Shown here: positions 24,904-33,974 of the stretch, piece after piece | Numbering within the stretch: the stretch's first letter is position 1 | Layout: every line of letters begins with the position of its first letter | NCBI RefSeq assembly: GCF_965204125.1 | Contig: NZ_OZ241968.1 | Span: forward strand, 2,294,001-2,358,000 | Length of the DNA: 64,000 bases | Reading direction: 5' to 3' | From: Poriferisodalis sp965204125 | GTDB lineage: Bacteria; Actinomycetota; Acidimicrobiia; Acidimicrobiales; Poriferisodalaceae | Notes under the pieces: model-generated | What the model was told of the DNA's origin: nothing | What the model saw: only the letters and a program-made list of their open reading frames with translations | Databases searched by the model: none | Program-made: the position numbers and the translations under genes

Positions 24904-27792
24904 TTGCCGAAGAAAGTCCGCGTTCACGAGCTCTCCAAAGAGCTGGGCATGACGCTCACCGAGGTGCTCGACGTATGCGAGTCGTTGGGCATCGGTGTGA
25001 AGACGCACTCGTCCAGCATGGAGGACGCTCAGGCTGACCGCGTCCGGCGCAAGGCCGCGCGTGAAGGACTGATTCGTGACGAGCCGCCGCCCGAGGCACG
25101 CAAGGCTCGTAAAGCGCCGGCGAAGGCTGCCGCTGCGACCTCGCGTGCAGCCCCGCGTGACGACTCGGCAGAGGCACAGCAGTCGCCGCCGGCGATCCGC
25201 CCGGCTCGCAAGGCCTCGGCTGAGTCGAAGCCGGATGAGCAGGCGGCACCGGCCTCGGAGCCAGCGGCGCAGGCTCCCGCAGCCGCGCCGGCCGCCGACG
25301 CACCGCCCCAGACTGCAGCTCCACCTGCTGCTGCGGCCGAGTCGGCTCCGCCGAAGGCACCGAGCGCTCCGCCGGACATGCCGCCGCCTGGCACTCCGCC
25401 GCCGAGCACGCTGCCATCGGCGGGTGCCCCGCCGCCGGTGCCGCCGCCACGGCGGTTGGTCACCTCCAGCGGCCAGGAATCAGCGCGGCCGATCCTGCCG
25501 CCGTCCGGGCGTCCGGCAGCGCGCGCGGAGGAACCGGCCGCGCCGTCGAGGCCAGCGCCGGACGAGGCCGCCGGATCTGCCCTGCCGCCGCCTCCTCCTT
25601 CTCGTCTGCCGGTGCCACCGAAATCTGCCGATGGCCGACCGATCCCGCCCCCGCCGGCGGCGCCTCGCTCGGGATCCGGCAAGCCGATCCCTCCGCCGCC
25701 GGGCCCTCCCCGCACATCAGCTCGCAGCGGGGGCCCGTATCGCTCGGGTCCCCCCGGCGGGTTCCGGCGTCCCGCGGGCGGCGGTGACCGTCCGCACGGT
25801 GGCGGTCCAGGCGGCGGGCGCGCGCACGCGGGAGCACCGCCACCCCCCGGCGGCCGTCCGGGCGGACCCCCCGGCGGTGCTCGTCCGGGAGGCCCGCGAG
25901 GAGCACCGCGAGGCGGTCCACGAGGCCGGCCGCGCCGCCGCCGTCGTCGCCAGCGCGAGGAACTGCAGCCTCAGCAGCTCACCGCCTACACGCCGGTGGA
26001 TGCACCCGTTCCCGAGGGCGAAATCGTCATCGAGCGGGGATCGACGGCTCAAGAAGTGGCCGCTCGGCTGAACCGCTCGGCCGCCGACATCGTGCGATTC
26101 CTGCTGCAGCAGGGCGAGATGGTGACGGCCACCCAGTCGCTCAGCGATGACATGATCGAGCTCTTCGCTGCTGAGCTCGGTGCCGAGGTGCGCATCACCG
26201 AGCCCGGCGCGGAGCAGGAAGAGGAGCTGCTGCGGGCGCTCGAAGTCGACCTCGCTGACGAGGGCGCTCAGATCCGGCCGGCGGTGGTGACGGTCATGGG
26301 CCACGTCGACCACGGCAAGACGCTGTTGCTCGACCGCATCCGTTCCTCGAACGTCGTCGAGGGCGAGGCGGGCGGCATCACGCAGCACATCGGTGCCTAC
26401 CAGACCACGCGCGGCGATCACCGGATCACGTTCATCGACACCCCCGGTCACGAGGCCTTCACGGCGATGCGGGCCAGGGGAGCGCAGGCCACTGATGTCG
26501 TCGTGCTGGTGGTGGCCGCCGACGACGGCGTCATGCCGCAGACGGCCGAAGCCATCGACCATGCGCAGGCGGCCGAGGTGCCGATCATCGTGGCCATCAA
26601 CAAGATGGATCGGCCCGGTGCCGACGCCGATCGGGTGCGAGCCCAGCTCGCCGAGCGGGGCTTGGTGCCCGAGTCGTACGGCGGCGACGTGATCACCGTG
26701 CCCATGTCGGCCATGACGGGTGAGGGCATCGACGAGCTGCTGGACCAGATCCTGCTCGTCGCCGAGCTTGAGGAGCTCACGGCCCCCGCGTCCGGGCGCG
26801 CAGTGGGCATCGTGCTCGAGGCCCATCTCGACCGCGGCCGTGGCCCGGTCGCGACAGTGCTGGTGCAGCGCGGCACGCTGCGCATCGGCGAGCCGATGGT
26901 CGCCGGGGCCGCGTGGGGCCGCGTGCGTGCCATGACTGATGATCGCGGCGCCCCGCTCAGCGAAGCGGGTCCGTCCATGCCTGTGGAAGTGCTCGGTCTC
27001 GGCGAGGTGGCGCGCTCGGGCGACCTGTTCGTCGTGGCACCAGACGAGAAGACCGCAGGCAAGGTGGCGGAGACCCGCGAGCACTGGCAGCGCCAGGCCA
27101 GCCTGGCCGGCACCGCCGGCGGAAGCGGCGGCGGAGCCCGGCTGGAGGACATCTTCAAGCAGGTGCAGGCCGGCGAAACGGCCACCCTCAACCTGGTGCT
27201 CAAGGCGGATGTCCATGGCTCGCTCGAGGCGGTCACCGACAGCCTGCGCAAACTCGAGCGCGAGGACGTCAAGCTCTCCTTTGTAAGCCGCGGTGTCGGC
27301 GGCATCAATGAGAACGACGTACAGCTCGCAGCTGCTTCGGAAGCCACGATCATCGGCTTCAACGTGCGTCCCGACCGCAATGCGCGCCAGACGGCCGAGA
27401 CCGAGGACGTAGAAGTCCGGCTCTACGAGATCATCTACGACCTCATTTCCGATGTGCAGAACGCCATGGTCGGCCTGCTCGAGCCGGAATTCGAGGAGAT
27501 CGTGGTGGGCGAGGCACAGGTGCGCCAGGTCTTTCGCATCTCGGGCGTGGGACCTGTGGCCGGCTGCGTCGTGGAGCACGGCAACGTGCGCAGCGGCGCC
27601 AAGGTCAGGTTCCTGCGTGACGGCACGATCATCTGGAAGGGCGCGGTCTCCTCGCTGCGGCACTTCCAGGACGACGTCGCTGAGGTGTCCGCGGGCATGG
27701 AGTGCGGTATCGGTCTCTCTGACTTCTCTGATCTGAAAGAGGGCGATGTGATCGAGACGTACACCGAGCGCGAGATCGCCCGCGTCGCCTGA
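24904..27792 (+). CDS. infB: Translation initiation factor IF-2
   Basis: IF-2 places initiator tRNA on the 30S and promotes subunit joining. It starts at TTG 24904, giving MPKKVRVHELSKELGMTLTE, the first IF2_N motif. Residues from about 60 to 345 are a long Ala/Pro/Gly/Arg-rich disordered region. The second N-domain follows, then the GTPase with GHVDHGKT at about residue 465, DTPGHE and NKMD. Domains II to IV end near RRVA. At 962 residues it is typical for Actinobacteria. The upstream 20 nt contain only AGAAAGA as a weak ribosome-binding site. Confidence 0.97.
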   Translation: MPKKVRVHELSKELGMTLTEVLDVCESLGIGVKTHSSSMEDAQADRVRRKAAREGLIRDEPPPEARKARKAPAKAAAATSRAAPRDDSAEAQQSPPAIRPARKASAESKPDEQAAPASEPAAQAPAAAPAADAPPQTAAPPAAAAESAPPKAPSAPPDMPPPGTPPPSTLPSAGAPPPVPPPRRLVTSSGQESARPILPPSGRPAARAEEPAAPSRPAPDEAAGSALPPPPPSRLPVPPKSADGRPIPPPPAAPRSGSGKPIPPPPGPPRTSARSGGPYRSGPPGGFRRPAGGGDRPHGGGPGGGRAHAGAPPPPGGRPGGPPGGARPGGPRGAPRGGPRGRPRRRRRRQREELQPQQLTAYTPVDAPVPEGEIVIERGSTAQEVAARLNRSAADIVRFLLQQGEMVTATQSLSDDMIELFAAELGAEVRITEPGAEQEEELLRALEVDLADEGAQIRPAVVTVMGHVDHGKTLLLDRIRSSNVVEGEAGGITQHIGAYQTTRGDHRITFIDTPGHEAFTAMRARGAQATDVVVLVVAADDGVMPQTAEAIDHAQAAEVPIIVAINKMDRPGADADRVRAQLAERGLVPESYGGDVITVPMSAMTGEGIDELLDQILLVAELEELTAPASGRAVGIVLEAHLDRGRGPVATVLVQRGTLRIGEPMVAGAAWGRVRAMTDDRGAPLSEAGPSMPVEVLGLGEVARSGDLFVVAPDEKTAGKVAETREHWQRQASLAGTAGGSGGGARLEDIFKQVQAGETATLNLVLKADVHGSLEAVTDSLRKLEREDVKLSFVSRGVGGINENDVQLAAASEATIIGFNVRPDRNARQTAETEDVEVRLYEIIYDLISDVQNAMVGLLEPEFEEIVVGEAQVRQVFRISGVGPVAGCVVEHGNVRSGAKVRFLRDGTIIWKGAVSSLRHFQDDVAEVSAGMECGIGLSDFSDLKEGDVIETYTEREIARVA

Positions 27793-27807
27793 CGGCGCAG
27801 CCGCCCG

Positions 27808-28242
27808 ATGGCCAGTCGCTCCCGCCGTCGGCGGCGCACGATGCCGACTGCGCACGGATACGAGCGGACCGATCGGGTTGCCCAGCTCGTGCGCGGCATT
27901 GTGGCATCGGAGATGGAACGGCTTGACGAGTCGTTCGAGGGCATCGTGATCGCCGGCGTGGAAGTCGATCGTGAGCTGAGCGTCGCCGTGGTGCACTACG
28001 ACGTGCGCGACGACGATGCTGCAGACAGGGCGGCCGCGGCGTTCGATGAGCACCATCACCGACTGCAGCGGGCTTTGGGTGCGAGCACCAGCCTGAGACG
28101 CACTCCCACGCTTCGCTTCCGCCGCGACCGGGGTGCCGTGGCTGCCGAGCGGATCGACGACCTGCTGGCGGGCCTCTCCGATCTGCAGCACGAGCCACCG
28201 CCCTCGTCCGATGCTGGCGATGGGCAGGACGAGGGACCCTGA
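27808..28242 (+). CDS. rbfA: Ribosome-binding factor A
   Basis: RbfA is a cold-shock 30S maturation factor with a KH-like fold. RTDRVAQLVRGIVASEMERL is the conserved N-terminal helix, and HHRLQRALGASTSLRRTPTL contains the conserved region leading to the family's RxxP motif. The first about 15 residues are Arg-rich. The tail after residue 120 is polar and acidic. ATG 27808 is 15 nt past infB; an ATG at 27841 is an alternative. The infB-rbfA-truB-ribF-rpsO-pnp order is widely conserved. Confidence 0.93.
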   Translation: MASRSRRRRRTMPTAHGYERTDRVAQLVRGIVASEMERLDESFEGIVIAGVEVDRELSVAVVHYDVRDDDAADRAAAAFDEHHHRLQRALGASTSLRRTPTLRFRRDRGAVAAERIDDLLAGLSDLQHEPPPSSDAGDGQDEGP

Positions 28243-28247
28243 ACGGC

Positions 28248-29111
28248 ATGGCGCGACGCCGTCCGTCCACCGTTCATGGCAGCGTCATCGTCGACAAGCC
28301 GCACGGGCCCACCTCGCACGATGTAGTGGCCCTGCTGCGCCGCCGATTCGGCGAGCGGCGCATCGGCCACGCCGGCACGCTCGACCCGTCCGCAACGGGC
28401 GTCCTGGTGGTCGGCATCGGCAGTGCGACGCGCCTGCTGCGATTCGCCACCGCAGGTCGCAAGAGCTATGAGTGCGAGATCGTGTTCGGAGTCGAAACCA
28501 GCACGCTCGATGCCGCCGGCGAGACCCTCGCGACCTGGTGCATGCACCTCGATCCCACGGAGGTTGCCGACGCGGCTGCGGGCTTCGTCGGCTCGATCTC
28601 CCAGCTGCCGCCGATGGTGTCTGCCGTCCGTGTCGGCGGTCGCCGCCTGCACGAGATCGCCCGGTCGGGCGACGCTGCAGAACGCGTGCCGCGCCCGGTC
28701 GAGGTTTACCGATTCGACGTAGAGGCCACCGGTGATCCGCAGGTGTACCGGGCGTCGGTCGACTGTTCCGCCGGCACCTACGTCAGGACGCTCGGCGCCG
28801 ACCTGGGGAGCGCGCTGGGTGGCGGGGCTCACATTCGAGCGCTCCGGCGGACGCGCAGCGGCTCGTTCTCGCTGGCCGAGGCCGAGCTCCCCGATCAGGC
28901 GGCGCTGCGACCGCCCGGCGAGTTGGTTCGTGACCTGCTCCAGATCCGTCTGTCCGACGATGACGCCGCCAACGCCCGCCAAGGCGCTCATTTGGCCGCT
29001 CATCGCTACGAAGGCTCAGGCCCGTGGACGCTCTTCGATCCCGACGGTCGGCTCGTCGCGGTACATGAGCGCGCTGACGGTCGCCTGCGGGCGACGGTAT
29101 TGCCCTCGTAG
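28248..29111 (+). CDS. truB: tRNA pseudouridine-55 synthase TruB
   Basis: TruB forms pseudouridine 55 in the T loop of tRNAs. The conserved N-terminal VDKPHGPTSHDVV and the catalytic motif GHAGTLDPSATGVL (catalytic Asp) are intact, as are KSYECEIVFGVETSTLDAAG and SAGTYVRTLGADLG. The 287-residue length is typical. The ATG at 28248 is 5 nt past rbfA. Confidence 0.96.
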   Translation: MARRRPSTVHGSVIVDKPHGPTSHDVVALLRRRFGERRIGHAGTLDPSATGVLVVGIGSATRLLRFATAGRKSYECEIVFGVETSTLDAAGETLATWCMHLDPTEVADAAAGFVGSISQLPPMVSAVRVGGRRLHEIARSGDAAERVPRPVEVYRFDVEATGDPQVYRASVDCSAGTYVRTLGADLGSALGGGAHIRALRRTRSGSFSLAEAELPDQAALRPPGELVRDLLQIRLSDDDAANARQGAHLAAHRYEGSGPWTLFDPDGRLVAVHERADGRLRATVLPS

Positions 29112-29135
29112 AGCGTGCGCGGACCGGCCTCTGAG

Positions 29136-29141
29136 TAGCGT
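29136..29141 (+). promoter_or_regulatory. -10 hexamer TAGCGT for leaderless ribF
   Basis: TAGCGT ends 7 nt before the ribF ATG, in the 37-nt gap after truB. Confidence 0.5.
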
Positions 29142-29148
29142 TGCGCGC

Positions 29149-30093
29149 ATGGAGGTCATCCGCGACTTGGACTGGTGCCCGGTGCTCGAGCACGGCAGCG
29201 TCGTGACCGTGGGGGAGTACGACGGCGTCCACCGCGGACACCGGACCGTGATCTCGGAGATGCATCGCCTCGCAGCGGAGCGGGGGTGCGCGACCGCGGT
29301 CGTGACCTTCGACCGTCATCCCGCCACGGTGGTGCGACCGGATTCCGCCCCGCTGCTGCTGTGCGACCTCGACCACAAGCTCGAACTGCTCGCCGAGACC
29401 GGCGTCGACTTCACGCTGGTGGTTACCTTCGACGAAGCGCAGGCGGCGGTGCCCGCCGAGCAGTTCGCACAGGAGATACTCGTCAGATGCCTGTCAGCAC
29501 GGGCTGTTGTGGTCGGCGCCGACTTCCATTTCGGCAAGGGACGCCGGGGCAATATCGAGACGCTGCGCCAGGTCGGCGCCACCTACGGCTACGAAGTTGT
29601 CGGGCTCCCGCTGGTGAAGCAGATGACCGGCGACGGCGACGTGATCTCATCCACGTCGATCCGTGAAGCGCTGGCTGCGGGTGATGTCGAGCGGGCCCAC
29701 CGGCTGCTCGGGCGACCGTTCGAGGTCCGTGGCGTGGTCACGCTCGGAGACCGCCGCGGCCGCCAGATCGGAGTGCCCACCGCCAACCTGCCCACCACCC
29801 CCGACCTGCAGATTCCCGCCGACGGCGTCTACGCCGCGTGGTACGTGCGCCCCGATGGCGCCCAATACCCGGCGGCTGTCAACATCGGCCGCCGCCCGAC
29901 GTTCTACGAGTTCGCAGAGCGCTCGCTCATCGAGGCGCACCTGATCGGCTTCCGTGGCGATCTCTACGACGAGACCGCCAAGGTCCGCTTCGTCCGCAGG
30001 CTGCGGCCCGAGCGCCGCTTCGACGGCGTTGACGAACTGAAGGCTCAGCTTCGCCGAGACATCGAAGACGCCGCAAAGTGCCTTCACACCTGA
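29149..30093 (+). CDS. ribF: Bifunctional riboflavin kinase / FAD synthetase
   Basis: RibF converts riboflavin to FMN and FAD. The N-terminal adenylyltransferase contains VGEYDGVHRGHRTVI and STSIREALAAGDVERAHRLL. The C-terminal kinase begins about residue 185, with GRQIGVPTANLPT, PADGVYAAW, NIGRRPTFYE and IEAHLIGFRGDLYDE. ATG 29149 (314 residues) follows TAGCGT by 7 nt and gives the normal start; further upstream reading overlaps truB. Confidence 0.96.
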   Translation: MEVIRDLDWCPVLEHGSVVTVGEYDGVHRGHRTVISEMHRLAAERGCATAVVTFDRHPATVVRPDSAPLLLCDLDHKLELLAETGVDFTLVVTFDEAQAAVPAEQFAQEILVRCLSARAVVVGADFHFGKGRRGNIETLRQVGATYGYEVVGLPLVKQMTGDGDVISSTSIREALAAGDVERAHRLLGRPFEVRGVVTLGDRRGRQIGVPTANLPTTPDLQIPADGVYAAWYVRPDGAQYPAAVNIGRRPTFYEFAERSLIEAHLIGFRGDLYDETAKVRFVRRLRPERRFDGVDELKAQLRRDIEDAAKCLHT

Positions 30094-30115
30094 CTCGCCT
30101 GGCACTGATGCCATA

Positions 30116-30214
30116 GCTGGGGGTCTCGCCGCCTCCCCAGCGGGTGCACCGCAGTTCTGCTGGTAGCCTGCACGGCTGACAAGAGACAGAAGACCACGGC
30201 CGGGTTGTCCGGCC
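30116..30214 (+). promoter_or_regulatory. rpsO upstream region: two hairpins and a -10-like box
   Basis: The 185-nt gap between ribF and rpsO holds no gene. A hairpin pairs 30116-30122 (GCTGGGG) with 30135-30141 (CCCCAGC). TAGCCT at 30164-30169 is a candidate -10 box. A second hairpin pairs 30198-30203 (GGCCGG) with 30209-30214 (CCGGCC), which would fall in the rpsO leader. The first may be a weak terminator for ribF. The second may be an S15 or RNase target; that is inference. Confidence 0.4.
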
Positions 30215-30278
30215 AGTTCGTCGCAGCAGGCCTCCCATCGGCCGTGCGACGGCAACACAGAGGGAATACAGCAACGGC

Positions 30279-30551
30279 ATGAGTGCCAAGAGATCAAGTC
30301 CAGCGGCCTCGGTGATCGACGAACATCGCCATTCCGAGGCCGATACCGGATCGCCAGAGGTGCAGGTCGCTCAATTGAGCGCCCGGATTGACCACCTCAC
30401 CGAACACCTCCAGACCCACCACAAGGATCACCACAGCCGCCGAGGGCTGTTGAAGCTCGTCGGACGTCGGCGCAGGTTGCTCGACTACCTGAACGCCAAC
30501 GACGTCGAGCGGTATCGAGCTTTGATCGCAAAGCTCGGCCTCCGGCGCTGA
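30279..30551 (+). CDS. rpsO: 30S ribosomal protein S15
   Basis: S15 binds 16S rRNA early and bridges to 23S. The 90-residue length is exact for the family. HRHSEADTGSPEVQVAQLSARI and HKDHHSRRGLLKLVGRRRRLLDYL are the diagnostic segments, shown here in shortened form as DTGSPEVQVAQLSARI and HHSRRGLLKLVGRRRR. It precedes pnp by 32 nt, the widely conserved rpsO-pnp pair. Confidence 0.97.
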   Translation: MSAKRSSPAASVIDEHRHSEADTGSPEVQVAQLSARIDHLTEHLQTHHKDHHSRRGLLKLVGRRRRLLDYLNANDVERYRALIAKLGLRR

Positions 30552-30583
30552 CCACCGATCCCCACCCCACAACAGGAGCAGAC

Positions 30584-33112
30584 ATGGCTGAAGCCATTTC
30601 GGTCACCGGTCCCATCGCGGGCACCGACAAGACCATCACCTTCGAGACCGGCGTGCTCGCCGGGCTCGCAAACGGGGCGGTCACGTCCCGCATCGGCGAC
30701 ACGCAGGTGCTCGTCACCGCAACCGCATCGAGCCGCCCACGCGACGGCGCATCGTTCTTCCCGCTTACCGTCGACATCGAGGAGCGCATGTACGCCGTGG
30801 GCCGGATTCCCGGTTCATTCTTCCGGCGAGAGGGGCGTGCATCCGACGATGCGATCCTCACGTGTCGGCTGATCGACCGCCCGCTGCGGCCGAACTTCCC
30901 GGGCGACTACCGCCACGACACCCACATCGTGGGCACGATCCTCGGCGCCGACCATGTCAACCCGTACGACCTGGTGGCGCTGAACGGCGCGTCGGCCGCC
31001 CTGTGGCTGAGCGGCATCCCGTTCGACTGCCCGATCGCCGGCGTGCGGATCGCCTACTCCACCGACGGCGAGTGGATCCCCTTCGCCACCCACGAAGAGT
31101 CCGAGGCCGCCACGTTCGAGATGGTGGTGGCCGGTCGCCAGCTCGACAGCGGCGACATCGCCGTGATGATGGTGGAGGCCGGTGGCACCGAGAAGGCGTT
31201 TGAGTACTACGCCGAGGGCGCGCCGAAGGTCACCGAGGACGTGCTTGCGAGCGGTCTCGAAGCCTCCAAGCAATGGATCGACGACATCATCGAGATGCAG
31301 AAGTCGCTGCGCCGGCTGGTCGAGGAGCAATCCGGGCCGATCTCGGCGATGGAGTACACGTCCAGCAAGGACTACTCCGACGAGGTGCTCGATCGCGTCC
31401 GCGAAGTTGCCACCGACCGCATGCGTGAGGTGATGGCGATCGCCGACAAGGCTGACCGCGAGGCGGCACAGTCTGAGACCAGCAGCGCCGTGGTCGACGA
31501 GGTCGCCGCAGAGTTCGCCGATCTCGACGGCGCCAAGGATCAGATCCGCGAGGCCGTCAGGTCGCTGTCGAAAGAGATCGTGCGCGAGCGCATCGTGGCC
31601 GACGGCTTCCGTATCGATGGACGCGCCACAGATGAAGTCCGGCCGCTCTCGTCGGTCGCGGGCTACCTCGGCCGCACCGCTCACGGTTCGGGCCTGTTCC
31701 AGCGCGGCGAGACCCAGGTGCTGAATGTCACCACCCTGGCGATGTCCCGGATGGAGCAGATCGTCGACACCCTGAATCCGCAGGACCGGCGCCGGTTCAT
31801 GCATCACTACAACTTCCCGCCGTTCTCCACCGGCGAGGCCGGTTTCATGCGGGGCCCCAAGCGGCGTGAGATCGGCCACGGCGCACTCGCCGAGCGTGCG
31901 ATCTTCCCGGTCATCCCGTCCAAGGAAGATTTCCCGTACGCGATCCGGCTGGTGTCCGACGTGCTCACTTCCAACGGGTCCACCTCGATGGGGTCGGTGT
32001 GCGCATCGTCGCTGTCGCTGATGGATGCCGGCGTGCCGATCGTGGACCACGTCGCCGGTGTCGCGATGGGCCTGGTGTATGCCGACGGCAAGTACGTGAC
32101 GCTCACCGACATCCTGGGTGCCGAAGACGCCTTCGGCGACATGGACTTCAAGGTCGCCGGCACCGAAGACGCCATCACGGCACTCCAGCTCGACACCAAG
32201 ATCGACGGCATTCCCGCCGAGGTGTTGGCCCAGGCGCTGCAACAGGCCCGGCAGGCTCGCCTGCAGATCCTCGAGGTAATGCGCACTGCGATTGCCGAGC
32301 CGAGGCCCGATGTCGGCGAGACGGCGCCGAAGATCACCAGCTTCGAGATCCCGATCGACAAGATCGCCGAGGTCATCGGACCGCGGGGCAAGGTCATCAA
32401 CTCCATCCAGGAGGAGACCGGCGCCGACATCAATGTGGACGACGACGGCACCGTAGGCACTGTCAGCATCGGCGCTACCGACCGCGAGGTGGTGGAAGAG
32501 GCCGAGCGGCAGATCCGGCTGATCGTCAACCCGCCGACGCCCGACGTGGGTGCCACCTACGAGGGCCGGGTGGTCAACATCACCAAGTTCGGTGCCTTCG
32601 TGAACGTGCTGCCCGGCACCGACGGCTTGCTGCACATCTCCAAGCTGGGCGGCCGCCGGCGGCTGAACTCGGTCGAGGAAGTGCTCGAGCTCGGCGATGT
32701 GGTCAGCGTGATCGTCGAGGAGATTGACCCCAACGGCAAGATCAGCCTCTCGCCGGCCGATCCGACCCAGGTCGGCGGCTCGGAGGGCGATGACGACGGG
32801 GCCGACGACGACGCGCCGCCGCGGCGTGAACGCGGCCGCGACCGGGACAGGGGCGGCAGCGGCAACGGCACACGCCGCTCGCGCACGCCGGTGACCGCCG
32901 CAGTGCCGGCAGGCGATGGTGCAGATGCACCGGCTGCCGCCGCCGATGGCGATGACGAGGGCGGCGCCGCATCGGCACCGAGCGGCACAGCCCGCGAGGA
33001 CGTCTCGTTCGGTGAGCACTTCGAGCAGATCGCGAAGGATGTCTACGGCGACCTCGGGCCCGAGCTCGAGCAGTCCGGACGGGGATCAGGCCGCCGCCGC
33101 GGCCGCCGTTGA
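30584..33112 (+). CDS. pnp: Polyribonucleotide nucleotidyltransferase (PNPase)
   Basis: PNPase degrades RNA 3' to 5' by phosphorolysis. Two RNase PH domains flank a helical linker. The second core has DILGAEDAFGDMDFKVAGT, the catalytic Asp/Lys region. A KH domain (IAEVIGPRGKVINSIQEETG) and an S1 domain (YEGRVVNITKFGAFVNV) follow. After the S1 domain a basic and acidic low-complexity segment of about 100 residues extends the C-terminus, so the protein is 842 rather than about 710 residues. An ATG with GGAG upstream starts it. Confidence 0.97.
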   Translation: MAEAISVTGPIAGTDKTITFETGVLAGLANGAVTSRIGDTQVLVTATASSRPRDGASFFPLTVDIEERMYAVGRIPGSFFRREGRASDDAILTCRLIDRPLRPNFPGDYRHDTHIVGTILGADHVNPYDLVALNGASAALWLSGIPFDCPIAGVRIAYSTDGEWIPFATHEESEAATFEMVVAGRQLDSGDIAVMMVEAGGTEKAFEYYAEGAPKVTEDVLASGLEASKQWIDDIIEMQKSLRRLVEEQSGPISAMEYTSSKDYSDEVLDRVREVATDRMREVMAIADKADREAAQSETSSAVVDEVAAEFADLDGAKDQIREAVRSLSKEIVRERIVADGFRIDGRATDEVRPLSSVAGYLGRTAHGSGLFQRGETQVLNVTTLAMSRMEQIVDTLNPQDRRRFMHHYNFPPFSTGEAGFMRGPKRREIGHGALAERAIFPVIPSKEDFPYAIRLVSDVLTSNGSTSMGSVCASSLSLMDAGVPIVDHVAGVAMGLVYADGKYVTLTDILGAEDAFGDMDFKVAGTEDAITALQLDTKIDGIPAEVLAQALQQARQARLQILEVMRTAIAEPRPDVGETAPKITSFEIPIDKIAEVIGPRGKVINSIQEETGADINVDDDGTVGTVSIGATDREVVEEAERQIRLIVNPPTPDVGATYEGRVVNITKFGAFVNVLPGTDGLLHISKLGGRRRLNSVEEVLELGDVVSVIVEEIDPNGKISLSPADPTQVGGSEGDDDGADDDAPPRRERGRDRDRGGSGNGTRRSRTPVTAAVPAGDGADAPAAAADGDDEGGAASAPSGTAREDVSFGEHFEQIAKDVYGDLGPELEQSGRGSGRRRGRR

Positions 33113-33125
33113 GCGGGTTCCGCTC
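33111..33125 (+). terminator. Short hairpin at the pnp stop codon
   Basis: GAGCGG (33111-33116) pairs with CCGCTC (33120-33125) around a GTT loop, starting inside the pnp stop. There is no T-run, so termination is only possible, not shown. Confidence 0.3.
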
Positions 33126-33179
33126 GCCGGATAGGTCGTGCGGCCGTCCGCCACACAACGAGGCGTTCTGACCCGCCAC

Positions 33180-33185
33180 TAGCGT
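33180..33185 (+). promoter_or_regulatory. -10 hexamer TAGCGT for leaderless dapB
   Basis: TAGCGT overlaps an upstream in-frame GTG (33184) and ends 7 nt before the GTG at 33193. The geometry therefore supports 33193 as the true start. Confidence 0.5.
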
Positions 33186-33192
33186 GACCATC

Positions 33193-33960
33193 GTGAAAGT
33201 GCTGGTATTCGGCGCGGGTGGACGGATGGGCGCCACGGTGTGCGAGGCCGTGGCCGCCGATGCCGATCTGGAACTTGCAGCCGGTGTGGACCCAGGTGCG
33301 CCGGGCCAGCGCGACGTCACCGGCAGCATCGACATCGTGGCGTCGGTCGCCGACATCGACCCGGCGGGCGTCGACGTGGCTGTCGACTTCACGGTTGCCG
33401 CGGCAGCCCGCGAGAACTTGAGATGGTGCGCGCAGAACGGTGTCCACGCCGTTGTCGGTACCAGCGGCCTCGATCTCGACGACTACGAGCGATGCCGGGC
33501 GGCGTTCACCGCCAGCAATTGCCTCATCGCCCCGAACTTTGCCATCGGGGCGGTGCTCATGATGCGCTTCGCCGAGCTTGCCGCTCCGTTCTTCCCGACA
33601 GCCGAGGTCATCGAGCTGCATCACGACAACAAGGTGGATGCGCCCTCTGGCACCGCCATGCAGACCGTGCGTGCGATGGCAGAGGCCTCCGATGACTGGG
33701 GGCCCGATCCCACCCGCGACGAGGTGGTGCCGGGCGCCCGCGGCGGCAAAGGTCCCGGCGGCATTCCCGTTCACTCCGTGCGGCTGCGGGGACTGGTGGC
33801 GCACCAGCAGGTGCTGCTGGGCACGGCCGGCGAGACGCTCACCATCCGACACGACAGCCTGGACCGGGTGTCGTTCATGCCAGGCGTGCTGCTCGCCTGC
33901 AAGTCCATCGGCGAGTACCCCGGCGTCACGATCGGCCTCGATACGTACCTGCAGCTCTAG
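33193..33960 (+). CDS. dapB: 4-hydroxy-tetrahydrodipicolinate reductase
   Basis: DapB reduces HTPA to tetrahydrodipicolinate in lysine and diaminopimelate synthesis, using NAD(P)H. The Rossmann start is VKVLVFGAGGRMGATV. AVVGTSGL, APNFAIGAVLMM and the catalytic ELHHDNKVDAPSGTAM are present. GTG 33193 (255 residues) was chosen over GTG 33184 because the -10 box overlaps the latter. The partner dapA lies nearby on the other strand (40945-41829). Confidence 0.96.
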   Translation: MKVLVFGAGGRMGATVCEAVAADADLELAAGVDPGAPGQRDVTGSIDIVASVADIDPAGVDVAVDFTVAAAARENLRWCAQNGVHAVVGTSGLDLDDYERCRAAFTASNCLIAPNFAIGAVLMMRFAELAAPFFPTAEVIELHHDNKVDAPSGTAMQTVRAMAEASDDWGPDPTRDEVVPGARGGKGPGGIPVHSVRLRGLVAHQQVLLGTAGETLTIRHDSLDRVSFMPGVLLACKSIGEYPGVTIGLDTYLQL

Positions 33961-33974
33961 TTCGTGCGGGGCCA

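Noticed and set aside
25717..28191. Very long open frame antisense to infB
   Set aside because: It is a high-GC shadow. The + strand frame is a complete IF-2 with all motifs, and the antisense protein has no recognisable domain.
30815..33019. Long open frame antisense to pnp
   Set aside because: It mirrors the PNPase codon pattern, shows no family motif, and pnp itself is complete.
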